From: Cercis canadensis
Taxonomy: Eukaryota; Streptophyta; Magnoliopsida; Fabales; Fabaceae
DNA: 64,000 nt
Assembly (NCBI GenBank): GCA_003255065.1
Contig: QAOA01008740.1
Coordinates: 253,434-317,433, forward strand
Reading direction: 5' to 3'
Numbering within the stretch: the first letter of the stretch is position 1; each line of letters starts with the position of its first letter. Positions 21,194 to 33,190 of this stretch are shown here, in pieces. The notes under the pieces were generated by a model. It was not told where the DNA came from and did not search any database. It saw only the letters and a program-made list of their open reading frames with translations. The translations under genes were made by a program, and so were the position numbers.

Positions 21194-23799
21194 TTTAGAC
21201 ATCGTATTTTGTCCAGGTGTTTTTATAAAAAAAAAAAAAAGAAAAAAAAGAAGAATGATGATTTTTAAAAATATGAAAGCTCTTAATTTTTTATTATTGC
21301 TTTTTATATTTTTATTTTAGCTTTTGTAATAAAGCAAAACCTAGTTTTATTACCTTAACCTAATCTATTGTTAATCTAGCCCATTTTTTTTTTTATCTAG
21401 TCCATTTGGCTCATCCATTAATATTTAGATTTTTGCAAATGGTAAATAAACAAAAAAGAGATAAGAAATTTTGTTAATAGATTTTTGCATCATTAGATCT
21501 AGGAGGACTAATGAAGAAATAAAGAATGAATTTTCCTCATTCCCTATTGGTCCAAGTTGGTGTACCTTATCTCTATTAAATAAATAAGTAATTAAAAAAA
21601 GAAGGAAAACAAATTAAAACTAGGGGACTAGCAAAGCAAGAGGGGAAGACCAGAAATAGAGAGCTCAAGAGGAGAAAAAGAGAAAATGAAGAGAGAAGAG
21701 AAGCTTGGGAGAAAAGAAGGCAACCAAAGAGAGAAGAAGGTTTGAATCTCCATCAAATTCATTCTATAAGGGTAATCTCTACTCTAGTTTTTCCATCTTT
21801 ACTGCTGAATTTTTGATTCATGGTGATTAATTTATCTATTTGTTGTTATATGTAAATGATTATGCTGTCTAAATCATAGTGTAGTTTGATGGAGTTTAAG
21901 ATTGATTCTTATGGTTCTAGGGTACTCATGGTGTTGGATTCCTAATTTAAGTTCAATTTCTGATGTTGATATAGAAATAATTTTGATTTTGGGACTTTAA
22001 GTTGTCTCCTTGATTGATAATACTTGGTTTGGTTGTGGATTGTACATTTTCGGATTTGTTAGTCTTCTTTGGCAACCCTCTGTTTTTATTTTCTAGATGG
22101 AGCTACAGAGTTACAACTTTAGTGATTCTTAATTTGTTAGAACCAAGAGACATGTGCCTCCTTTGTGTTAAATTTTCATGGCCAAATTTCATTTCCCCTA
22201 GTCCCAATCTTTATTTGAATTTCATTATTTTTCTTCAATTTCAGGGTTGTCAATCTTTTTTGGCAACCTTCGGTTTTAATTTTTTTAGATGGAGTTATAA
22301 GGCTCCAATTTGAGTGGTTTTTGTTTCGTTAGAACCAGGACATGTATGCCTCTTATTTTTAAAAGTTTTGAAGAAAAATCCCCTTTCCCTTGTTCCTAAT
22401 TTATAATTAAATTTGGTTTTTTTTTTTCTGTACTATTGGGCTTATCAGTTTTCTCTGGCAGCCCTCAATTTTTATTTTTTAATTTGAGCTATAGAGCTCC
22501 ATTTTGTGTAATTCTTCTTTTGTTAGAACTATAAGAAATGTATCTTCAATGTGTGAAATTTGCAGAATTTATGCTTGTCTCTCTTGCTCCCAGTTTTAAT
22601 TTGAATGTGATTATTTTAGGATTGTTCTTGGTCCATTTTCCCTTATTGTTCTTGCATTATTTGAAGGTTGTTGCATGTTGTTTCCTTGATTGTTTTTGAG
22701 TAATTTGATTCCTAATCTTGGCTTTGTTTTATATTAGTGTCTTCTTGAATTAATTGCATATGGGTAATGTTGGCTCTTGTTCAAAGCTTGTTCTAATTTA
22801 ATTTAGTGGTTATTTTGAAAATTGTTGCTTAGTTTTTTTTTTTGAGTTCTTGCTTGGCTGTTGTCTGCTCTCATCTAAAAGGATGTTTTGCATTTTCTTT
22901 TAGTTCATTCGGATTCAATTTTAGAATTGATTTTCATTCTTGATTCCTCTTGTTGAAAGTTCAATTTTGATTGTGTTAGAGGCGCTACATTTTCCTTGAT
23001 AGACTTTTGATGATGTTCCTTCATTATTATTTTCACTAATTATTGTTTCTATGAATGCTTAAGTTTTGTTGACAATGTTGGTGAGACTATTTGATGCAAG
23101 GGAATTTACATTTGCAAGTTTAAAGTTTGAGACCAATGAAAAGCTCAAAGCTCAAAGATTATTTTGTTATTATTTTACATTTGTACTTAAGATCCTCAAT
23201 AGACAAGGAAAAGTGTTGTAACATTATAAATTCATGAATTGCATTCATTTAAAATATTGTAAACTCACTAATTATTGTGTCGTGTAATATCCACATGCTT
23301 ATTCACTTATTATAGGAGGATAGATCAAGTCTGATTCTTTTATGAAATAGCTTTGTTTATCCAACCTAGGTGAATGTAGTGTCACCTTGAAGGGCATTTT
23401 ATGTGAAAAATAGGTGGAATGATTTAAGTCTCATTAGTGAAATAATGCATTGCATGTTTAAATTCACCGTCTTTATTTTTGTAACATATTTCTGCAACAC
23501 TTTTATTATTCTGAGATAAATAAAATACACATTTTTTGCCATATTATATTCGTACAATCAATTTCGGGTAACTATTTTTTATACGGGTGTTGTGGGGTGC
23601 CTAACACTTTCCCCACACACAAATTGACTTTAGAAACTTCTCTAGTTCGCATACCGTTTTTGAATTTCAAAATGAGTTTTCCAATTGTTCCCCATTTTCT
23701 TAATACAATTAGTGGTTACTCTAAGTTTTCTTCAAAAACTAATATCTTTTTAAAAAATCCGTTATCCGCGTCGTAACGACCTTCGGGTACGTTGTGACA
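21194..23799 (+). repeat. 3' LTR of element D
   Basis: 2,606 bp from tttagacatcg to gttgtgaca. It carries about three ~190-bp subrepeats, an aataaa signal near 23516 and the conserved box at 23278-23437. The end is repeated in the tandem duplication that follows. Confidence 0.8.
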
Positions 23800-24914
23800 A
23801 GCGTTATCTAACTTCTTGACTCAATCCTTTCTATTAGAATTCACACTCTTCTCAAGGATCCACTTTGATTCCCTATTTGAGATCTCAACTTGTCCACTTG
23901 TCTATGGATGATACATAGTTACAATTTTATGGTTAACCACATACCTAGCCAACAAAGTATCAAGGTATTTATTATAGAAATAAGTACCTTCATCACTAAT
24001 GATAGCTCTAGGGGTTCCAAAGCAAGTGAATATATTATTCTTGAGAAAATTTATCACTACTTTGGAATCATTAGTTGGAAAGGTTACAGCTTCAACCCAC
24101 TTAGATATATAATTCATTGTCACCAATATATAGTAGTTGTTGAAGGATGATGGGAAAGGTCCCATGAAATCTAATTCCCCAAACACCAAATAATTCCACC
24201 TCTAAAAGGTTATTTAGAGGAACATTTTTTGCCATATTATATTCGTACAATCAATTTCGGGTAACTGTTTTTTATACAGGTATTGTGGGGTGCCTAACAC
24301 TTTCCCCACACACAAATTGACTTTCGAACCTTCTCTAGTTCGCATACCGTTTTTGAATTTCAAAATAAGTTTTCCAATTGTTCCCCATTTTCTTAATACA
24401 ATTAGTGGTTACTCTAAGTTTTCTTCAAAAACTAATATCTTTTTAAAAAAATCCGTCATCTGCGTCGTAACGACCTTCGGGTACGTTGTGACAAGCGTTA
24501 TCTAACTTCTTGACTCAATCCTTTCTATTAGAATTTACACTCTTCTCAAGGATCCACTTTGATTCCCTATTTGAGATCTTAACTTGTCCACTTGTCTGTG
24601 GATGATACATAGTTACAATTTTATGGTTAACCACATACCTAGCCAAAAAAGTATCAAGGTATTTATTATAGAAATAAGTACCTTCATCACTAATGATAGC
24701 TCTAGGGGTTCCAAAGCAAGTGAATCTATTATTCTTGAGAAAATTTATCACTACTTTGGAATCATTAGTTGGAAAGGTTGCAGCTTCAACCCACTTAGAT
24801 ATATAATTCATTGTCACCAGTATATAGTAGTTGTTGAAGGATGATGGGAAAGGTCCCATGAAATCTAGTTCCCCAAACACCAAATAATTCCACCTCTAAA
24901 AGGTTATTTAGAGG
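23529..24914. repeat. 693-bp tandem duplication across the D/F junction
   Basis: Copy 1 is about 23529-24220 and copy 2 about 24222-24914. Each holds the last ~270 bp of the element D LTR, the insertion junction and about 420 bp of element F integrase, ending 'cctctaaaaggttatttagagg'. The copies differ at only about a dozen sites, so this happened well after D inserted. One copy of the integrase frame has glutamate and the other lysine at the third catalytic position. Confidence 0.9.
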
Positions 24915-25300
24915 CATCTCTTGTCGGTGAGAGATGTTACCCGTTCTTTGGCACCTATTGTAAGCTAAGACATAAGCTTGAGTATCTTTGAAAAGAGTAG
25001 GCCAGTAAAATCCAGATTGTAGAATCTTTGCTGTAGTTCTATTGGCATCAAAATGGCCACCATATTAAGATGAGTGGCAATGGTATAAAATGCTTTCCAT
25101 CTCCTCCTCAAGCATACACTTTCGAATGATTAAATCTGAGCAATGTTTGAAAATATGTGGGTCATCCCAGTAATAGTGCTTTATAATTGAAAAGAATTTT
25201 TTCCTTTGTTGGTTACTTTTCTCAGGCTGTAAAAGATTGGCTACTATATAGTTTGCAATGTCACTAAACCAAGGCTGCAAGGTCGTAGAAACAGAGAATA
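23800..25300 (-). pseudogene. Element F integrase and upstream pol (duplicated, inactive)
   Basis: Minus-strand Athila-type pol. From the right: a spacer with QPWFSDIANYIVANLL, an HHCC zinc region (CMLEEEMESILYHCHSS then, after a stop, GGHFDAN and LAYNRCQRTG), then the integrase core, present twice (24883-24515 and 24189-23902). In the core the first catalytic aspartate is asparagine (VTMNYISKW), the second is present (ISDEGTYF), and the third position is lysine in the right copy (SGQVKISN) and glutamate in the left copy behind a stop. The left copy joins the disrupted end at LDN-A, whose continuation lies at 11744. It cannot encode an active enzyme. Confidence 0.8.
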
Positions 25301-25324
25301 ATTACCTGTTAGGAAAAGAGTCAT
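25301..25324. other. Junction between element F and element C
   Basis: Short stretch between the last recognisable element F codons and the LTR of C. The five bases before the LTR are gtcat; the other side of element C is not available for comparison. Confidence 0.4.
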
Positions 25325-26774
25325 TGATTGGAATTATCGCTATCCAATTAAATTAAACCAATTCTCCTATAAAGAATGCAATACAGGGCTGATCTGGGAA
25401 TTCTCTCAGGGAATGCAATGACTAATTAACAACTTCAAAATTACTAACTGGGAATTTTTGAACACAAATTATGTTACCAAATTGTAAATTGCATAATTAA
25501 ACAAGGATTAATTCAGTTGATAAAAACGTAACTTAGCTAGATATCCATCAAGAATTGGTTTGATTCATCCTAGATTGAACATGATTAATCAAGTCTTAAT
25601 GCAACACTGCTAATTGAGTTTAGTCATAACCAAAATCTCTAATTATAACTAAGTGTTCTTACTGAATTATCATTCAGAATTTGATTTAACCACATACATC
25701 ATTATTCATTGCAATCACACATAATTAGTAATTAGTTGTTTAACCTAAAACCGAACATCAATTAGCACAAGTTTCTTTGGATTCATGCAACAAATTAAAG
25801 ATCAATCAATCTAAATTCTATTTCATACACTCAACATTCATAAGAACAATAGAAATCTCCATAATTCATATAAAAACCAAGGCAAGATAGAAATCCATAG
25901 AAGAACAAAAATTGCATTAAACTTGAATCAAATAAATACATAATCTTAAAATCAAACCGAATTCAATTAGGAGTCTAGTTTGGTTACAAAAATTCTACTC
26001 CTCCATGGTTATCAAATCCGAGCTCCAATGGAGAAGGGAAGCAATAGAACAGTAAGTCTCCAGAATGAACAAAAGAGGTAAAGAAAACTGTCTAGTCTAA
26101 AATGCCAAAAAATGTCTACCTCCTTAACCTACTTGTAACCCCCTAAATTAATTGCATACCTAGATTACCCCTAGGTTAGAATTAATCTCCTTGACCTTAG
26201 CTTTAATTGGGCTCCAGTTTGGGCTTAATTGGGCCTAGGATGAGAAAGTTAAGCTCATTTAACTCTAAACAGTTCTTTGGACCCATCAGTTGATTTCAAG
26301 GGGTAAGAGCACCATCAAAACGCCATATTTTAAAGAAGTGGTCTTCACAAGAGTTGAAGCTTTATGTCTTAGCTATCAAATGGTACTAGTTTTAGGTCCA
26401 GAAGACACCCACAGCCAAGTTATGGCACAATCTCTTCATACGGGTCAAGATCCAATAATAGCATATTTGCTCTGACTTCCAAGCCAAAAATGACATGCTG
26501 ACCCTCCGAATTAGACTTTGAGCTCTGAATCAAAGTTGTAGATAATTCTCTCAGCTTTCCTACAAGGTAAGATTCAAGATTATCAGATATTTAGAACTCA
26601 AGTTATATCTGAAATACAGAGACAGCATAAAGTTCCCAGTAATGCTGAAAAACACAATTAAACCAAAGTGGAAGCTAATTAATGAAATGCGGCCCAAGCT
26701 CAATTAATCAGCCCAAAAGAGGTTTAAGAGACTAAATATAAGGGATAATTACTGTATAAATATACTGTTTATCA
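25325..26774 (-). repeat. 3' LTR of element C
   Basis: 1,450 bp, plus-strand tgattggaattatcg ... actgtttatca; in element sense TGATAAACAG ... CCAATCA. Similar over its length to 12147-13581. It lies next to a polypurine tract, which fixes the orientation. Confidence 0.85.
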
Positions 26775-26790
26775 AATCCCCCCACACTTA
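26775..26790 (-). promoter_or_regulatory. Polypurine tract of element C
   Basis: In element sense taagtgtggggggatt directly precedes the TG of the 3' LTR. Confidence 0.75.
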
Positions 26791-28379
26791 TCCTTTGTAC
26801 ATCCCGGGCAAACTAGAATTAAAACTAAGGAACAATTAAAACAGCTAAGGGATCATTTCCAAACAACAACTTTCAAAAATACAAAAGTTAAGTGAGCAAG
26901 AAGAACAATCAAGAATTTAAAGAATCAAGACACTAATGAATTTATTTCTTGCACTTTCAATCAGCAAGCATGGTGATTTCAATTGAATTGAATAGACTAA
27001 AAATGATAGAGTCTCACAAGATACACTCTCAATCCCTCAAGTGTTTAAGGGGGTAAGTGTTTCACTCAAAACAACTGATGACAAATTGCACTACCATAAG
27101 CTTGCTTATTTTCTAATTTCCACTACTTCAAACACATGCATGCACAAATCATAAAGACTTTATTGAATGTTGTAATGGGGCCAAGGAGAGGGAATGAATG
27201 AAATAGATAATATGGATATGGCAAATTAAAACCAAAGAGACCATGAGAACATTGAGAATGATGAGTCAAAACAAACACTATGCATAAAAATTCAACCAAA
27301 AGCTCTATACAATTTTTCTTTACACACTCCTTCCTCTTTGGAAGGCAAACCCAATACTTTTATTCTCTTTTTTACATTTCTTTTCCTTTTTTTTTCTATT
27401 TTTTTAAACAAAATTTCTTTTCTTTGTCTTTTCAATTCATATAGCCAATTTCCTTTCAAATTGCACAAACCCCCCTCCCCCTTCCACACACTTGGAACTT
27501 TGTTTGTCTTAGACAAATAAAAACTCATCAAATGATCAACTAATTCTTTCATACTCCTTAAGGTTGGTAAAAACATAATTTTACACTAAAGGCTTGCAAT
27601 GAGTTAAATGAAAGAATGAGAACAATTAGGCTCAAGGGGGGAAATCAAGGGAGTAGATTATTTGGCTAGTTAGCTAAAAGAAAGAAAAGATAGTATTCAT
27701 CACATTCATGCATGTGTATGACAATGTAGTCTTAAAAAGAAGCAAAACAAGTTCTAGAATATCAAATAACATGAGAGTAATGCACATAAGAAAGAAATAG
27801 AGAATGACAATAGGCTTAAAAACTCACTAGGTATGCACTATCAAGCTCAATCCATCAAAACAATTTCTATCACCAAATTAGTGAACTAAAAGATGCAAGA
27901 AATTTATTCAATCATGCTAGAAACCTTAAAATTGCAATTGCTTCAAGCTCACCACCTCTACAATTCTCAAAGTGCTATGGAAAATGCAAGAAGAAAGGTA
28001 GAACAACATGCAGAATGAGAATAAAAACAGCCAGAATAGAATTGAAAATAGCTAGGACAAGGTGGGACAGTGAACAAAAAGTGAAAATAGAACCAGAATG
28101 TTGAACAAAAACTCAAGCACAAACTTGAACAGAATCTGGAACATTGAACAAAATTTAAAAACAAAAACAAGAACAGAAAGCAGAAAACATAATAAAAAAT
28201 AAAAACAGAAAATAATAACAAAAACAGAAAATAGAACAGAAAACATAAAACAGAATAGAAAATAGAAATAGAAAATTAAAAAAAAAAAACAGAAACAGAA
28301 ATGCACTCCCCTCAAGGTGGATAAACAACATCACTCAAAGTCACATCTTCAACTAAACTCTCCTTAGCTCCATCATGAA
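26791..28379. other. Noncoding 3' internal region of element C
   Basis: No gene. T-rich and A-rich runs at 27350-27420 give spurious frames on both strands. The organisation (polypurine tract, long noncoding region, then integrase end) is like elements B and F. Confidence 0.6.
28005..28290. repeat. Degenerate (aacagaaa)n low-complexity tract
   Basis: About 285 bp of purine-rich plus strand built from variants of aacagaa(a), acaaaaa and gaaaatag. It has almost no T in long runs. The minus-strand open frames here are F/L/C-rich translations of this tract and not genes. Confidence 0.8.
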
Positions 28380-29300
28380 ATTGCTTAAGTCGATGGCCAT
28401 TGACTTTGAAGGTCCTCCCCGTAGTTACTTACTAAATTTCAACTACACCATAAGAAAAAATGTTAGTGACAATAAAGGGGCTCTCCAATCAGGATCTTAG
28501 TTTACCCGGCCATAACTTAAGGCGAGAGTTGTATAGAAGCATTTTCTTCCCCACTTGGAATTCCTTCCGAAGGATCAACTTGTCATGAAAGGCCTTGGTC
28601 TTCTCTTTGTAAAGCTAGGAATTCTCATAGGCCTCTAATCAGAGCTCTTTTAACTCTTGAAGTTGCAATTTTCTCTTGACTCCGGCTAGACCTATGTCCA
28701 GGTTACAAGCCTTAACTGTCTGATGCTTCAGCTCTACTGGTAAGTGACATGCCTTACCAAAGACAAACCTATAAGGTGACATGCCTATAGGTGTCTTATA
28801 GGCGGTCCGATAAGCCCATAGAGCATCCTCCAGCCGCTCACTCCAATCCTTCTTATCCGGCCTTAATGTTTTCTCCAAAATTCTCTTAATCTCTCGATTA
28901 GAGACCTCGACTTGGTCATTCGTTTGAGGGTGGTAATGGGTTAAAATATTGTGGAAAACCCCATATTTACTCAACAAGGTCTTTATGTGCTTGTTGCATA
29001 AGTGGGATCCTTGACCACTAATGATTGCTCTGGGTATGCCAAACCTGCAAAAGATATACGATTCAACAAAATCTACAATCACATGAGAATCATCAATCTT
29101 GTTGCAAATAGCCTCCATCTATTTGGAAACATAATCCACAACCAACAAAATATAAACAAAGTCAAATGAGACAGGAAAATGACCCATGAAATCAATGTCC
29201 CAAACATCAAAAAGCTCACAGAACAACAAAGGTTGTTGGGGCATCTCATTCCTACAAGTTATATTCCCTACTTTTTAATACTGCTCACAAGATTTGCAGA
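28380..29300 (-). pseudogene. Element C integrase
   Basis: Minus-strand Athila-type integrase. From 29300 down: FDVWDIDFMG, VVDYVSK then a TAG, then an open frame 29118-28639 with FCRFGIPRAII, HYHPQTNDQVEVSNREIKR and ALWAYRTAYKTPIG. The C-terminal part (28640-28380) has [20 protein letters not shown] and KVNGHRLKQFHDG with several stops. The first catalytic aspartate and the final glutamate (NDQVEVSN) remain, but the second aspartate is glycine (IISGQGSH). With the stops this excludes activity. Confidence 0.8.
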
Positions 29301-31049
29301 ACACATAGACATCATGAAACATGGTGGACCAATATAAACTAGAATCTAATACTTTCCTAGCTGTTCTTTGAGGACCAAAATGGCCTCTACAAGCATAGGA
29401 ATGACAGAAAGAAAGAACAAAATAAAACTCATAATTAGATACACATCTCCTAATTATCTAGTCACTACAAAATCTCCACATATAAGGATCATCACACACA
29501 TAATATTTAGCCTCACTCTTCAATTTATCTATCTATGCGCGTGTGGGGTGTGAGGGTAAAATATGAGCAATCAAATAATTCACAAGATCAGCATACTAAG
29601 GAAACTCAACCTACAGCCCTAAAAGCTGCTCATCAGGAAAGGAATCTTGAATGGGAAACAAATTAGAGGCTTTTTCTATTCTGCTCAAGTGATCAACAAG
29701 CACATTTTTTGTTCCACTCCTATCTTTGATCTCAAGGTTAAATTCTTGGAGAATAAGCATCCATCTGATTAATCTGGGTTTGGCCTCTAGCTTCTTTAGT
29801 AGGAACTTGAGAGCTGCATGGTCAGAGAAAATCATCACATGAGAACAAACCAAGTAAGATCTAAACTTATCTAAAGTAAAAACAATTGCTAAAAGCTCTT
29901 TTTCGATTGTGGTGTAATTCGCTTGGGCAGAATCAAGTGTCCTCGAGGCGTAGTAGATGACATGATGGACTTTGCAAACCCTTTGAGCAAGGATTGCTCC
30001 CACTATATAGTTGGATGCATCACACATCAATTCAAATGGCCGCGTCCAATCGGGAGGTCGGATGATGGGAGTTGAAGTGAGAGCTGTCTTGAGATAATCA
30101 AATGCACCTATAAAATGACATATTTCAAAATTCATAACAAGATTAGTTTCAATGCACCTATGTAGTACTCTAGACAAACTATCCAAGCAGTCATTAAAGG
30201 AAGAGCCATACACAATGAAATCATCAATGAATACCTCTATACAGTTCTCTATAAAATCAAAAAAGATACTAACCATGCAACGTTGAAAGGTACCTGAAGC
30301 ATTGCAAAGACCGAATGGCATCCTCCGGTATGAAAAGTGCCAAATGGGCATGTGAATGTGGTATTCTCCTGATCTTCTGGGGCTATATGTATTTGAAAGT
30401 AACCAATAAACTCATCTAGAAAATAGTAGTGTGACTTCCCTGCTAGCCACTCCAACATCTGATCAATGAAGGGAAGAGGGTAATGGTATTTGTGGGTGGC
30501 CTAATTGAGCCTTCTGTAATCAATACAAACCCTCTAGCTATTCTGAACTCGAGTGGGAATGAGGTCATTATGCTAGTTCTTCACCATTGTCACTCCTGAC
30601 TTCTTTGGGACAACTTGCACTGACTCACCCATTTGCTGTCTGATATTGGATAAATGATACCAGCTTGAAGAAGCTTGGTTATTTCCTTTTTAACCACGTT
30701 TAGAATTAGGGGGTTGAGTCTCCTCTGTGGCTACCTCACTGACTTAGCATCTCCGTCAAGTAAAATTATGTGCATGAAAGTGTAAGGAGTAATGCTAGGT
30801 ATATCTGCAAGTGTCTATCCAATTGCCTTCTTATGTTCCCTTATAATATGCAACACTTTTTCTTCTTGGTCAGGTTGAAGATTCCTGGCTATAATGACTG
30901 GCAGCTGCTCATTTTCCTCTAAACATGCATACTTCATATGCTCAAGGAGAGGTTTAAGCTCTAGTTTGGGTGACTGCTCTATGGAAGGAAGTAATGTCGT
31001 GGTTGCTGCCTCTATTGCACAAATCTCGGCATGTTTAGCATCAACTATC
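29301..31049 (-). pseudogene. Element C reverse transcriptase and RNase H, internally deleted
   Basis: From 31045 down the protein reads through LLEHMKYACLEENEQLPVII and PDQEEKVLHIIREHKKAIG, the RT start, QMLEWLAGKSHYYFLDEF, then (after a frameshift near 30300-30350) RRMPFGLCNASGTFQRCM and the active-site segment VFIDDFIVYGS. RNase H follows with CDASN, TTIEKELLAIVF and FSDHAALKFL, so its catalytic acids are present. Directly after NFEICHF the sequence jumps to FDYLKTALTS: roughly 80 residues of the RT thumb and connection are missing without loss of frame. Stops near 30500-30730 complete the damage. The frame ends at the element E boundary. Confidence 0.8.
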
Positions 31050-31272
31050 TATAGACACCGGGGTCATTTGATAGTTAAAAATATATTTAAGAAAATTGGA
31101 GATAAATTTAAATTTTTAATTAATATTTTTATTTTTTTGGGCTTTTACATTAAAAAGAAAACCTAACTCTAATCCATTGTCTCACTAAGCCCATTTTTAT
31201 TTAAGCCCACTTGGTTCATTATTGTTATTTTCCTTAATTATATGAATAATTGATAATATATATATATATATA

Positions 31273-31513
31273 NNNNNNNNNNNNNNNNNNNNNNNNNNNN
31301 NNNNNNNNNNNNNNNNNNNNNNNNNNNNNNNNNNNNNNNNNNNNNNNNNNNNNNNNNNNNNNNNNNNNNNNNNNNNNNNNNNNNNNNNNNNNNNNNNNNN
31401 NNNNNNNNNNNNNNNNNNNNNNNNNNNNNNNNNNNNNNNNNNNNNNNNNNNNNNNNNNNNNNNNNNNNNNNNNNNNNNNNNNNNNNNNNNNNNNNNNNNN
31501 NNNNNNNNNNNNN
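31273..31513. other. Assembly gap (241 N)
   Basis: Flanked by (ta)n on the left and an A run on the right, so the gap spans simple sequence within element E's LTR. The two frames over it are artefacts. Confidence 0.95.
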
Positions 31514-32229
31514 AAAAAAAAAAAAAAAAGGGAGGGGAAGGAAGTGAATGACATTTAGAAAGAAGGGAAGGAAGAAATAGAAAGGGAGACAGTGAGTGAG
31601 GGAAAGGAAACTATAATCTATTGAGACCCTTTGGTCTCCTTCTTAGGATTACTCTCTGAATTCTCTCTTGCTCTGTTTTCTTCTCACCAAAGAAGCTTAA
31701 GCTTTGTGGAAACAAGGACCCAAAGGACAGTAGACCCATCATCCAAAGCAGATTGTGGTGGTGCATTTCACTATTGCCATTCTAGTGCATTTTGCTGTTG
31801 CTGTTCTAGTTGGTGTGATCTAAACTTTTACTTGGTGATGTTGACCTTCTCGGTTTGATTTTAATGTCGACCTTGAGCCTTCGAGATCGTCGTAATTTGG
31901 TTGTTTAGCTTTTGGGATTGTAAATAGCATGAAATTGTTTTTTATCCTATATGGAAAGGTTTTGATTTGATTTGCTGCTTTTGATTGTTTCTATTTCACT
32001 CATTTATGTTGCTTTTGTGAGGCTGTCTAGCAGAGAATCTAGTTTGATTCCTTAAATATTTACTTGTGGAATTTGAGTTCATGTCTTGAGGCTTATCTTA
32101 TTTTTGTGACATTATGTTCCATTTTTTTTGTGATTTGATGATTTGTGATATTTCTTTGAGTCTAAATAGTTTCTATCTTGCATATTGAGTATTGATCCTA
32201 TACTGTTTTAGTATCATGCTGGCTCATTT

Positions 32230-33190
32230 TTTTTTGTCATGAAAAGAATGTTTGGACTTTTTTTACTGCTGTCAATTTTCTACTGGCAATGCTCAGTGTT
32301 TTAATTGTTTTTGGAGCTACAAAGATCAGAATTAAGTGAGGTTGGTCTCACTAGAACCGTAAGATGTGCGGGTTCAATGTGTGCAATTTTTAGATTTTTT
32401 GCATGTGTATTTTACTGCCAGTTCGAGTTTGAACATAGCTGTTTAATGTTACACTGACACTGATGCCCTATCCCTAGCAGTGTTCGGTGTTTCATTTTTT
32501 TCTGAAGTTGTACAGCTCCATTTTATGTGGTTCTCATCTCATTAGAACCATAAGATGTGTAGCTTCAATATATATAATTTTTAGATTTTTTGAATGTGTA
32601 GTTTACTGCCAGTTTGAGTTTGAACATAGCTATTTAATGTTACACTGACACTGATGCCCTATACCTGGCAGTGTTCGGTGTTTCATTGTTTTCTGAAGTT
32701 GTACAGCTCCATTTTACGTGGTTCTTATCTCATTAGAACCGTAAGATGTGTAGCTTCAATGTATGAAATTGTTATATTTTTTGAATCTGTAGTTTACTGC
32801 CAGTTCGAGTTTGAACATAGCTGTTTAATGTTACACTGACACTGATGCCTTATCCCTGACAGTATTCGGTGTTTCATTTGTTTCTGAAGTTGTACAATTC
32901 CATTTTACTTGGTTCTCATCTCATTAGAACCGTAAGATGTGTAGCTTCAATGTGTGCAATTTTTAGATTTTTTGAATTTTTAGTTTACTGCCAGTTTGAG
33001 TTTGAATTTAGCTGCTCAAGGTTGTACTGACACTGATGCCTTATCTCTGGCAGTGTTCAGTCTTTCATTTTTTCTGAAGTTGTACAAATCCAAATTAAGT
33101 AATTTTAATTTTATTAAAACCGTAGAACATGTGGCTTCAATGTATATAATTTTTAGAATTTTTGCATGCCTAGTTCACTCTAAGTTTTGG
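32230..33190 (+). repeat. 191-bp subrepeat array in the element E LTR
   Basis: About five copies; 'actgccagtt(c/t)gagtttgaa' begins at 32413, 32605, 32796 and 32987 (period 191-192). Each unit contains 'gaagttgtacagctccatttta' and 'cattagaaccgtaagatgtg'-like phrases. The first and last copies are more divergent. Confidence 0.85.

Larger units (their letters stand above)
11745..23799 (+). mobile_element. Element D: Tat/Ogre-like retrotransposon lacking pol
   Basis: Plus-strand LTR element inserted in the integrase gene of element F. The 5' LTR is 11745-16119 (including a nested 1,435-bp solo LTR), the primer site follows at 16120, a Gag remnant lies at 17040-18845, and the 3' LTR is 21194-23799. 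The flanks carry agtgt (11740-11744) and agcgt (23800-23804), a 5-bp target duplication with one later change. The LTR ends TG...CA are decayed at the 5' side (tatagacacc) but the 3' LTR ends in CA. No protease, reverse transcriptase, RNase H or integrase is found between 18845 and 21194, so this copy depends on others. Confidence 0.8.
25325..31049 (-). mobile_element. Element C: Athila-like Ty3/gypsy retrotransposon, 5' part missing
   Basis: Minus-strand element with its 3' LTR at 25325-26774, a polypurine tract, a 1.6-kb noncoding region, integrase (28380-29300) and RNase H plus reverse transcriptase (29301-31049). Protease, gag and the 5' LTR lie beyond the point where element E's LTR begins (31050), or are lost. 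The integrase and RT have several stops, a shift and an internal deletion. A solo LTR of the same family sits in element D. Confidence 0.8.

Noticed and set aside
27967..28315. Two F/L/C-rich minus-strand frames that look like membrane proteins
   Set aside because: They translate the (aacagaaa)n low-complexity tract; hydrophobicity follows from base composition.
31234..31558. Two frames of over 100 codons
   Set aside because: They are open only because they cross 241 unresolved bases.
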